In this document: positions 40,410 through 46,840 of the stretch, piece by piece
Layout: the number at the start of each line of letters is the position of its first letter
How positions within the stretch are numbered: position 1 is the first letter of the stretch
NCBI RefSeq assembly: GCF_022669055.1
Contig: NZ_JAJMLW010000004.1
Location: 186,001 to 250,000 of the forward strand
Length of the DNA stretch: 64,000 nucleotides
Reading direction: 5' to 3'
Source of the DNA: Adlercreutzia faecimuris
GTDB taxonomy: Bacteria; Actinomycetota; Coriobacteriia; Coriobacteriales; Eggerthellaceae
Made by a program: the position numbers and the translations under genes
Notes under the pieces: model-generated
Databases searched by the model: none
What the model was told of the DNA's origin: nothing
Seen by the model: only the letters and a program-made list of their open reading frames with translations

Positions 40410-40685
40410 CTATTCGTTCCAGTAGATCGACGGCAGCCCCCAGTCCACGTAGTACATGCCGTCGAACCAGTAGCTTCCGACCCCTGATTCGCGCGCCCAC
40501 TCCTTCTCCTGTGGGGTGAGGAGGTCGCGGTCTCGCACTTGGTTGGCCAGCGCCATCACGTCGGGGGTCGGAGGCTTCGGATGCCATTGCGACGTGAGAA
40601 CCAAGGCGGCGCCGATGCCCACGGTGAGCATGAGCGCCGCGATCGAGTAGAACAGGGCGCGCTTAACCCTCTGATCCCGTGGCAT
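40410..40685 (-). CDS. Small membrane protein in lysis module
   Basis: This 91-residue protein has one membrane helix near the N-terminus (ALFYSIAALMLTVGIGAALV, residues about 10-29) and a hydrophilic C-terminal half ending in an aromatic segment (GSYWFDGMYYVDW). Its gene overlaps the holin gene by 23 bases and precedes the endolysin by 9, so it belongs to the lysis operon. A role as a second holin, antiholin or spanin-like protein is possible; the sequence does not say which. Confidence 0.65.
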   Translation of the reverse strand: MPRDQRVKRALFYSIAALMLTVGIGAALVLTSQWHPKPPTPDVMALANQVRDRDLLTPQEKEWARESGVGSYWFDGMYYVDWGLPSIYWNE

Positions 40686-41100
40686 GGTCTTCCTCCACTT
40701 CCACGGTGAGGTCGGGCGCTGCCGGGTCGTGCGGTTTGATCGATTTGATGACCGGCAGGGCGGCAATATGCGGGTTGAGCGTGCACAGGTTCTCGCACAC
40801 GCTTACGATCTCTGTGGCCACGATGAAGATGCACGCGCCCGAAACGGCGGGGAGTTCGGGGATGGTCACGCCAAGCCCGACGGCATCTGCCTCGAAGTTC
40901 ATCCATACGGCGGCCACCTCGTAGATGAACGCCAGGGCGATCAGCCCGAAGAAGCCGGCCTTGTGCCAAAGCCCCTCGCGCATCTTGCCCGATTCAACGG
41001 TCTGGTTCTTTGCAGCCCCCGCGAAGCCTGTGACAATATCGAGAATCATCATCACAGAGGCCACGACGATAGGATGCCATTGGATGGCTAGCTCTTCCAT
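40663..41100 (-). CDS. Phage holin, toxin-secretion type
   Basis: This 145-residue protein resembles phage holin family 4 (Bhl/TcdE type). About three membrane segments are present: a start IVVASVMMILDIVTGFAGAA, a central AGFFGLIALAFIYEVAAVW, and a third through SGACIFIVATEIVSVCENL. The internal K-x-R-E-G-L-x-H-K-A pattern is typical of the family, and a charged cytoplasmic tail follows. The holin makes lesions that let the endolysin reach the wall. Confidence 0.9.
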   Translation of the reverse strand: MEELAIQWHPIVVASVMMILDIVTGFAGAAKNQTVESGKMREGLWHKAGFFGLIALAFIYEVAAVWMNFEADAVGLGVTIPELPAVSGACIFIVATEIVSVCENLCTLNPHIAALPVIKSIKPHDPAAPDLTVEVEEDHATGSEG

Positions 41101-41101
41101 G

Positions 41102-41401
41102 CTATTCCTCTTTCTGTTCGGGGGTTGCCGGTGCCTCGTCCGCAGGCTCCTCGGTGACGGTCACCACAGGCTCATCGTCCTCGGCCGTCATGGCTTCCAG
41201 TTCGTTGATGCGCTTGCGGCAGTCCTTCCGCAGCTTGATGGTGTGGACGATCTCCTGGCCGGCGTTGGCCAAGGCGCTGAGCAGTTCAGCAATGCCCTCC
41301 GCCGCGAAGATGTCCTCGATAGCCCGCAGAATCTGGTAGTCGGTCTGGTCGAGGATGTTCTTGTTGGCGTTGATCTCGCCCTCGATTTCCTGGCGCTTCA
41401 C
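41102..41401 (-). CDS. Hypothetical phage protein with coiled coil
   Basis: This 99-residue protein is helical and charged in residues 1-70 and has an acidic, proline-rich tail (ETVTEEPADEAPATPEQKEE-like, residues 78-99). Its heptad pattern suggests a coiled coil. It lies between the reverse transcriptase and the holin. I do not recognise a family. Small coiled-coil genes at this place are common in siphophage genomes. Confidence 0.65.
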   Translation of the reverse strand: MKRQEIEGEINANKNILDQTDYQILRAIEDIFAAEGIAELLSALANAGQEIVHTIKLRKDCRKRINELEAMTAEDDEPVVTVTEEPADEAPATPEQKEE

Positions 41402-41488
41402 GTGGGTCCTCCTTTCTGTTCTTCGGATGGACCCACTTTATTGAGGGTGTCGCTTTACGCCGCCAGGGGCAGTTCTCTCACTTCGATT

Positions 41489-42625
41489 TCAGTGAGACCC
41501 CCCCCGGAAAGTGTTTACCGGGTGGAACAATTCGCGGTAGAGCGCGTCCATACTCTCCACGGTCTTCTGCGCGTCTATGTGCTTCATGCTGCCGCGCCAC
41601 GATTGATAGGCGGCGTAGGCCTGCTCCTCCGTCATTGCCCCGCGCCCTACCAGCTTGGCCATGGCCTTCAACTTCCGGCGCATCTTCGTGATGGAGGAGC
41701 GGCATGGCTTCACGACCACCTTGCCGGTCTCGGAGTAGAAGAACCGCTTCTTGAGGAAGGTGAAGCCACGGGACAGCTTCACGATGCGCGTCTTCTTGGT
41801 GTTCAGCCTCATGCCCCTGGCGGCGCACAGCGCCTCGATGCAGCCCAGCACCGTCTGCAGGTGCTCCTTGCTCGTGTGGATGGCGTAGAGGTCATCCATG
41901 TAGCGGCCATAGGCCTCAACGCCGCAGCACTCGGTGACGAAGTGGTCGATCGGGTTGAGATAGGCCACCGCATGTATCTGGTTCGGCTCGTCTCCGAGGC
42001 CGAGGCCAACCTCCCCCTGCCGGTCTACGAAATGGGTGCCCAGCGCCTTGAGGCGCGGGTCATCGAACTGCTCAAGTATCTCCTTGGCATGCTCGTGGTC
42101 GATGCTCGCGAAGTATTTGGAGATGTCCACGAGCAGGATGTAGCCGTCGGTTCCGTGCTTTCGGAAGTGCCTGGCCATGTGGTGCTTCACGTGTTGGATG
42201 GCGTAGAGGGTGCCGCGCCCCTTCACGTTGGCGTAGTTGTTCGCGATGAGGGTGGGCACCACGGCGGGCACCAGTGCGTTTTGGCAATATGATTTCTTGA
42301 TCACCCGCTCGTATATCTTCACGGCGGAGATTTCGCGGCGCACGCCCTGCTCGTATATAACGAAGTCGTTGGTCGGCCGGCAGAAGTCCACGCCGTTGAG
42401 GATGTCGGCGCGCGCCTTGGTAATGTTCCGCAGGATGTGCACGAGGTAGGTCTGTATGCTCGCCTTCCACTTTACGTTGCGGCCGCACTGCTTGGCGGCG
42501 ATGTAGAGGGCGTTGGGGTCGGCTATGCGCTCAAGGGTGCAGTTCCTCACGCGCTCGGCTCGCTTCGCCGCGCGTTTCTCCTCGCGCCTCTTGCGCCTTG
42601 CCGCACGTCTTTCCTCGGAGTTCAT
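41489..42625 (-). CDS. Reverse transcriptase of DGR-like cassette
   Basis: This 378-residue protein is a complete reverse transcriptase palm. Motif A is LVDISKYFASID at 165-176, the template-grip region is GLGLGDEPNQIHAVAYLN near 207-224, and the catalytic motif is YMDD at 242-245. GMRLNTKKTRIVKLSRGFTF and LKKRF follow. The N-terminus is a very basic helix (RRAARRKRREEKRAAKRAER). There is no maturase X domain or endonuclease. ATG 42625 is preferred over the upstream TTG. It follows a repeat that matches the 3' end of a tail gene. Classical DGR enzymes have SQ where this one has PNQ. The 3' end carries a run of eight G on the coding strand. Confidence 0.85.
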   Translation of the reverse strand: MNSEERRAARRKRREEKRAAKRAERVRNCTLERIADPNALYIAAKQCGRNVKWKASIQTYLVHILRNITKARADILNGVDFCRPTNDFVIYEQGVRREISAVKIYERVIKKSYCQNALVPAVVPTLIANNYANVKGRGTLYAIQHVKHHMARHFRKHGTDGYILLVDISKYFASIDHEHAKEILEQFDDPRLKALGTHFVDRQGEVGLGLGDEPNQIHAVAYLNPIDHFVTECCGVEAYGRYMDDLYAIHTSKEHLQTVLGCIEALCAARGMRLNTKKTRIVKLSRGFTFLKKRFFYSETGKVVVKPCRSSITKMRRKLKAMAKLVGRGAMTEEQAYAAYQSWRGSMKHIDAQKTVESMDALYRELFHPVNTFRGGSH

Positions 42626-42832
42626 GAGTGCGCCCCGCACGGCTCCCAATGGAGCGTTCTGCCAGCCGCTTGAAGGGTCGGCATGAAACGGCGCGGAACG
42701 TCCAACGCACCGCCATGCAAGCAGCGTCCGCCGCCCTCCGCGAGGCGCTTATTGACGGGGGTGACCCCGAAGGTTGCGCATCCCTTCCTCTTTGGCACAG
42801 CGTTCGCAAAGCTACTAGGACGGGCCGTAAGT
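42626..42832 (-). other. Structured spacer between repeat and reverse transcriptase
   Basis: No credible gene lies here. On the transcribed strand the region can form several hairpins: CTTTG/CAAAG, GGGG-TCA-CCCC, CCTC-GCG-GAGG, and GCTCC-ATTG-GGAGC next to the reverse transcriptase start. In the best-studied diversity-generating retroelement a structured spacer between template repeat and RT gene is needed for cDNA priming, so this may be the equivalent RNA element. Confidence 0.5.
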
Positions 42833-42964
42833 GAATCAGGGCGCCACACCGATCGTGCCATACGAGCACGCAATGGTGGTGGCAGTGCCGTAGGCGGAGG
42901 CGTAGCACGCGGTGGTCGAGTGGAGGCCCGACACGCAGCGCAGCCACACGCTAGACGAACTTGC
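42833..42964 (-). repeat. Template-position repeat of DGR-like cassette
   Basis: This 132-base sequence aligns with 43395-43523 at the end of the tail gene with 14 mismatches and one 3-base gap. It holds no start codon in the matching frame, which closes upstream at 43082-43084, so it is non-coding here. In the tail-gene frame it would read Ser, Ser, Thr, Tyr, Ser, Tyr, Thr, Thr, Tyr, Thr at the ten variable codons, then a stop (TGA) where the tail gene has Cys. These are residues expected from mutated AAC/AAT codons, so this copy looks mutated too. Confidence 0.8.
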
Positions 42965-42983
42965 GACGCGCAACCTGCGGCCA

Positions 42984-43319
42984 TTATAGCCGCACCCCGC
43001 TCTGCATGGCCACGAGGTCCCGTAGGCGCTGCGCTTCCGCCTCGGCAGCGGCCAACTTGCCCTCAGCGTCTTCCTTTCCGATCAGCTTCACGCCGTTCTT
43101 CGCGCCTTGCAGAAGGTCGATCTCCTCGTCAAGGAGTTCCAGCAGGCGGTTGAGCTCGTTGATGTTCACGCCTGCGCCTTTGCGCGGCTTCTGCTCGCCG
43201 TCTTCCGTTTCCGCAGGCTTCGCCGGCCCTTGGCGCACCTCGATCAGGCAAGCGATGATGTCATAGAGCGCGTTGGCGTCTCCCATGGCAAGGGCGAGGT
43301 GCTTCTTGCGCTCGATCAC
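42984..43319 (-). CDS. Hypothetical protein between tail gene and template repeat
   Basis: This 111-residue protein is acidic and largely helical, with a leucine-rich coiled-coil centre (NINELNRLLELLDEEIDLLQ) and a second helix at AAAEAEAQRLRDLV. It sits where avd lies in the Bordetella phage DGR (target gene, accessory gene, template, RT). Avd is basic and about 128 residues; this protein is smaller and acidic, so a direct match is doubtful. It could instead be an assembly chaperone for the tail protein. Function unknown. Confidence 0.65.
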   Translation of the reverse strand: MIERKKHLALAMGDANALYDIIACLIEVRQGPAKPAETEDGEQKPRKGAGVNINELNRLLELLDEEIDLLQGAKNGVKLIGKEDAEGKLAAAEAEAQRLRDLVAMQSGVRL

Positions 43320-43382
43320 GCCCCAGGACGTATTGGGGTAGAACCGAGGCGGCCTCTGTAAAGTATAAGGTACGGCTGATTC

Positions 43383-44333
43383 TCAGCCTATGAGGAAGCA
43401 GGGCGCCACACCGATCGGGCCATTCGAGCACGCAATGCTGGTGGCATTGCCGGAGGCGTTGGCGGAGCACGCGAGGGTCGAGTGGAGGCCCGCCACGCAG
43501 CGCAGCCACACGTGAGACCTTGCTCCGTCGGGGGTGCGGAAGATGCGGTCACTTGGCGTCTCGAAGATGGGCAGCTTCGAGACCATGGCGCTGCCGTATC
43601 GGCTGCCCCAGTAGAAGCAGCCGTACATTTCGCCCTCGTCGGGAAGCCACAGGCGCCCGATGTTCTTCCACGACCACGTGGTGGAATCGGTCAGCTTCGA
43701 GGATGCGCTGTAGCGGTGCTCCATGAGGGCGATGCGCTCCTTCATCACGGCGCGCACCTCGGCGGGGAACTTGGGGAGCAGCGTGTTGGTGAGGTAGCGG
43801 TACACGTTGCTGGCGAGGTAGGGGTTAGGCTCCGCAGCCGTTCCGTTGTTGTCGTTGGTGGTGTTCCACTGGACGCTCTCAGGGAAGGCGAGGTTCGGAA
43901 CCATGAGGAGGCTTGGGCCTTGCTCAGGGTCGCCGCAGTCGCGGTCGTAGTCGAACGCTCCAATTCTGTAGTTGTAGGTGTTGGATTCGACCTGCAGGGG
44001 CACGTAGTCGCGATGGCGGAGGCCTGCGTATGCCTTCTTTCCCACGCTGCCGCTGAGGTCAACGCGGTCGGCAAGGTACTCCCATGCGTTCGCGTAGCCG
44101 TTGGCGATCTCGTCCTCGAACAGCACCTCGATATTGCGGCCCTCGAACGTGTTGTTCGCCTGCTGGGTGTTCAGCAGGATGGGGCCGCCACGGAAGTCCT
44201 CGTCCACTTCCTCAAGCGCCAGAATCTTGCGCTCCTGCTCGTCAATGAGCGCCCGCGCCTGAGAGTCCACGATCTCTCGCTTCTCGCGAACGCCCTCGGC
44301 GTTGATGAATGACAAGCTGTTTACCTGTGCCAT
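43383..44333 (-). CDS. Tail-tip protein with diversifiable C-terminus
   Basis: This 316-residue protein has an acidic N-terminal part, then a C-terminal domain of about 110 residues with RLWLPDEGEMYGCFYWGS and HVWLRCVAGLHS, like the C-type-lectin fold of DGR target proteins. The last 43 codons are repeated next to the reverse transcriptase. Residues H274, A281, L287, S290, N292, S294, N296, S299, N304 and P306 differ between copies; everything between is identical. ATG 44333 follows GGAGAG. Gene order behind Dit and Tal suggests a receptor-binding tail protein. The link to host binding is inferred. Confidence 0.8.
   Translation of the reverse strand: MAQVNSLSFINAEGVREKREIVDSQARALIDEQERKILALEEVDEDFRGGPILLNTQQANNTFEGRNIEVLFEDEIANGYANAWEYLADRVDLSGSVGKKAYAGLRHRDYVPLQVESNTYNYRIGAFDYDRDCGDPEQGPSLLMVPNLAFPESVQWNTTNDNNGTAAEPNPYLASNVYRYLTNTLLPKFPAEVRAVMKERIALMEHRYSASSKLTDSTTWSWKNIGRLWLPDEGEMYGCFYWGSRYGSAMVSKLPIFETPSDRIFRTPDGARSHVWLRCVAGLHSTLACSANASGNATSIACSNGPIGVAPCFLIG
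43395..43523 (-). repeat. Variable repeat at 3' end of tail gene
   Basis: This 129-base copy forms codons 270-313 of the tail protein. Relative to the copy at 42833, thirteen of the mismatches are at codon positions 1 or 2 and one is the TGA/TGC third position that decides stop or Cys. The 3-base gap keeps the frame. Confidence 0.85.
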
Positions 44334-44337
44334 GTTA

Positions 44338-45024
44338 CTACTCTCCAATCATTAGGGTGAAGGTTTCCTCGTCCATGCTGGCCGCCTTGAAGATGGCGGT
44401 CTCATCGTCTTCGTAGCCGGCCACGTCGAAGGACGCATACAGCACGTCCATGACCGCCCAGATGTCACCGCTCTCGCGGGTGAGGCGGTTGGTCAGCTGC
44501 CCGATGGCCTCCATCACGGAGTCCATATCGAAGCCTGCGGAGTGAATCGCGTCGATGATGGCCTGCGCCTCGCGCGCGAGCACCAGCGCCTGCGCGATGG
44601 TCTCGTCAATGTCCCGGCATGCGCTGAGCACCTTCCAGAGAACGTCCTCGGTGACTTCGGGCAGAAGCGTGTCGTACACGTCGCCGCTCTCGTTGATTAG
44701 GAAGGGGCGCTCCATCTTCTGGGTGACGATGCGCTGCTCGTCTCCGAGGTAGCCGATGATGGTGACAAAGAGCCGCCCTTGTGTGAGCAGCACGTTGGCC
44801 GGAATCTCGCACTGGCCGGATGTGACCTCGATGGGGTTGCTGCGCTCGCCGTCGGCGGCGTTGACGAAGATGGCCACGATGTCGGTCATGTAGTCCCATT
44901 CGTCATCCCATGCGACGCGCAGCACGTCGCCGCGCACGCAGTTCTGCACCCATCGGTCGTTGCGCGGGTAGGTTATCTTTCGGTCCACGATGCGCACGTC
45001 GTGGGTTCTTGCGTTTCTAGACAT
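44338..45024 (-). CDS. Probable phage baseplate/tail protein
   Basis: This 228-residue protein begins with a beta-rich domain of about 120 residues (RKITYPRNDRWVQNCVRGD, then FVTIIGYLGDEQRIVTQKM) and ends in helices with acidic patches. It resembles N-terminal domains of baseplate upper proteins in lactococcal-type phages, which link fibres to the tail. It lies between the Tal-like protein and the diversifiable tail protein, so it may form the stalk on which the latter sits. The family assignment is weak. Confidence 0.6.
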   Translation of the reverse strand: MSRNARTHDVRIVDRKITYPRNDRWVQNCVRGDVLRVAWDDEWDYMTDIVAIFVNAADGERSNPIEVTSGQCEIPANVLLTQGRLFVTIIGYLGDEQRIVTQKMERPFLINESGDVYDTLLPEVTEDVLWKVLSACRDIDETIAQALVLAREAQAIIDAIHSAGFDMDSVMEAIGQLTNRLTRESGDIWAVMDVLYASFDVAGYEDDETAIFKAASMDEETFTLMIGE

Positions 45025-45035
45025 GCCCTTCCTTC

Positions 45036-46202
45036 CTATAGTCCGAGCATCTTCTCAAGCTGTGCCACCTTGGATGCTAGGGCTGCTGTCGCTTGGGATG
45101 ACTGCTTCGCTGTGGAATTGCCGAAGTCCACGCTTGAGGCGTGCGGCTCGTTGATGTCGATGGTCTGCTTGATAATCTCAAGAGGCTCATCCAAGCCCAC
45201 CAGGTGGTTGCGGCACGGGTACCAGTCCAGCAGGCTCAGCTCGTCGGGCGCCTTGTCGATGAGCGAGAGGTCGTAGACGCTCACGGCTGCGGAGTGGGGG
45301 AATCGGTTGTTCTCGGCGAGCCACGAGCGCGCGGCGCTCAGCAGGTTGGCTGGCTGGGTCACGTCATCCCAGGTCTGCGTTCCTTCGAGGATGCCGTACT
45401 TCGCAAGCGCATCGGCATCGTCGATGTATTGGCGCCCTCCGTTGACACTGGCCACCGTGATGCGGTCCTCGCTGTCTTCCAGCTTCGCCCCCAGCGGGTA
45501 GAGGCGCGTGATGACTTGGGTGGGGTCCTCGTCCATGGAGACGCTGGCCATGTTGCGCGCCACTTCCACGGGTGTCTCGCGGTCGCGCCCCAGCTTCTTG
45601 CTGTAGTCCAGATAGAGCAGGCCGTCTGCCTCGTTGCGGCGCACACGCATCTCCCCGCCGAACACGTCCACCAGCTTGCCGAACAGGGTCTCGCGCGTGG
45701 TATCGCGCTGCAGCCCCTTGTACACGCCGCCGGTGGTCTCGTAGGTCACGAGGTCAACGTTGCCGCGATAGACCCGCTTGTGCGGTTCCACGCGCTCGTT
45801 GTGGCGCGCGAGCACGTAGTCGATGAACTCTTGCAGGCCGGTGCGCCCGTTGCCTCCCGACCACTGGCGCTCCGCCAGGTACGGCTGGGCCGAATCGCAT
45901 AGGTACGCCTCCACGCCCTCGCAGAGCACCGCCTTGGATATGAGGCCGTTGCCGTCCATGGAGCCTGGCGCCTTCACGACGCGCCCATCGAAGTCCAGGC
46001 GGCCGGTCTTGCCGTTGCGCACCTGGATGGTGGTGGTCATGCTATCAAGGAGCGCATAGCCCGGATTGTCCGGGTAGATCGTGAAGGCCATGCTGTCGAT
46101 GGCGTTGCGCTCCTTCGAGATTTGAGCGCCGGCGATGCGCTCGTAGCGGTCGTGGATGTTGACCGATTCGCTGCCGTTGGTGATGGTGACCGTGTAGAGC
46201 AT
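45036..46202 (-). CDS. Tail-associated protein (Tal-like, siphovirus endopeptidase-tail family)
   Basis: This 388-residue protein looks like the N-terminal structural part of siphovirus Tal/gp27-like proteins: an opening VTITNGSESVNIHDRYERIA, a repeated beta-barrel pattern, and the middle region YLDYSKKLGRDRETPVEVAR seen in such tail-tip hubs. The C-terminal 30 residues form a coiled coil. It follows Dit and overlaps it by one base. There is no obvious peptidase extension, so it acts as a hub rather than as an enzyme. Confidence 0.8.
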   Translation of the reverse strand: MLYTVTITNGSESVNIHDRYERIAGAQISKERNAIDSMAFTIYPDNPGYALLDSMTTTIQVRNGKTGRLDFDGRVVKAPGSMDGNGLISKAVLCEGVEAYLCDSAQPYLAERQWSGGNGRTGLQEFIDYVLARHNERVEPHKRVYRGNVDLVTYETTGGVYKGLQRDTTRETLFGKLVDVFGGEMRVRRNEADGLLYLDYSKKLGRDRETPVEVARNMASVSMDEDPTQVITRLYPLGAKLEDSEDRITVASVNGGRQYIDDADALAKYGILEGTQTWDDVTQPANLLSAARSWLAENNRFPHSAAVSVYDLSLIDKAPDELSLLDWYPCRNHLVGLDEPLEIIKQTIDINEPHASSVDFGNSTAKQSSQATAALASKVAQLEKMLGL

Positions 46203-46840
46203 TACATGCGCTCCTCGAACCAGCGGATGAGCGCGGGGCCTCCGTCCACCTCGATCTCCACCATGCCCGCCTCAAGGCAGAGGCTCGTCACCTGCTCCTT
46301 GCGGACCGTGGCGCTCTCGCCTCCCACGGTAATCGTCGCCCAGTCGCGCAGCGGCTTGGCAGTCAGGCGCACGGCCCTGCCCTCGTTGATGACGTAGTTG
46401 GTGCCGACCTCAAGCGTGGCGGTGCTCTCATCGTCGGCAACCATGAAGGGGTACAGGTCGAAGGTGGCGGTCACCGTCGCGCGCACTCCGCTCTTGGCGT
46501 GCTCCCATTTGGTGGATGTGCAGCTGCCGTGGTTGTGAAACTCCTCGAACATGCTGTCGCGGATGTCCGTGTTGCAGATGCCGGAGAGCCATTCGATAAA
46601 CTCGCGCACGCCCTCCATCAGCTCGCTGATGCCCTTGAAGTCCTTGGCGAAGGTGTACTCGATGGACTTCTCGCCGTAGAACGGCTCGCCGTATACGCCG
46701 GTGTAGTCGAGCGAGCCGTTCGCGTAGGGCACGGTCACCTTGGTGGTGCGCAGCTGCGGCGGTGTCTCAACTCTGTCGATGAGCCGCCACCCGAAGTCAT
46801 CCAGGGAGTGATAGCCCGCTACGCTGATGCCGTGGTTCAT
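46202..46840 (-). CDS. Distal tail protein (Dit-like)
   Basis: This 212-residue protein follows the tape measure with a four-base overlap, the fixed position of Dit in Gram-positive siphophages. It begins with the typical beta segment ISVAGYHSLDDFGWRLIDRV, has YANGSLDYTGVYGEPFYGEK, and then a galectin-like half. Dit makes the hexameric ring that joins tail tube to tip. Identity comes from order, length and the opening motif. Confidence 0.8.
   Translation of the reverse strand: MNHGISVAGYHSLDDFGWRLIDRVETPPQLRTTKVTVPYANGSLDYTGVYGEPFYGEKSIEYTFAKDFKGISELMEGVREFIEWLSGICNTDIRDSMFEEFHNHGSCTSTKWEHAKSGVRATVTATFDLYPFMVADDESTATLEVGTNYVINEGRAVRLTAKPLRDWATITVGGESATVRKEQVTSLCLEAGMVEIEVDGGPALIRWFEERM

Noticed and set aside
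41489-42625. Group II intron or retron reverse transcriptase
   Set aside because: No maturase or endonuclease domain, no intron ends and no msr/msd-like structure; a tail-gene repeat lies beside it.
42833-42964. Reading this repeat as a classical adenine-mutagenesis template
   Set aside because: Only about 5 of 14 mismatch positions have A on the template side, so the simple A-to-N rule fails; the alternative explanations are given as a finding.
42622-42984. A 120-codon and a 138-codon frame over the template-side repeat
   Set aside because: Both have arginine/proline-rich products without family likeness, and they cross the repeat in a frame different from that of the tail gene.
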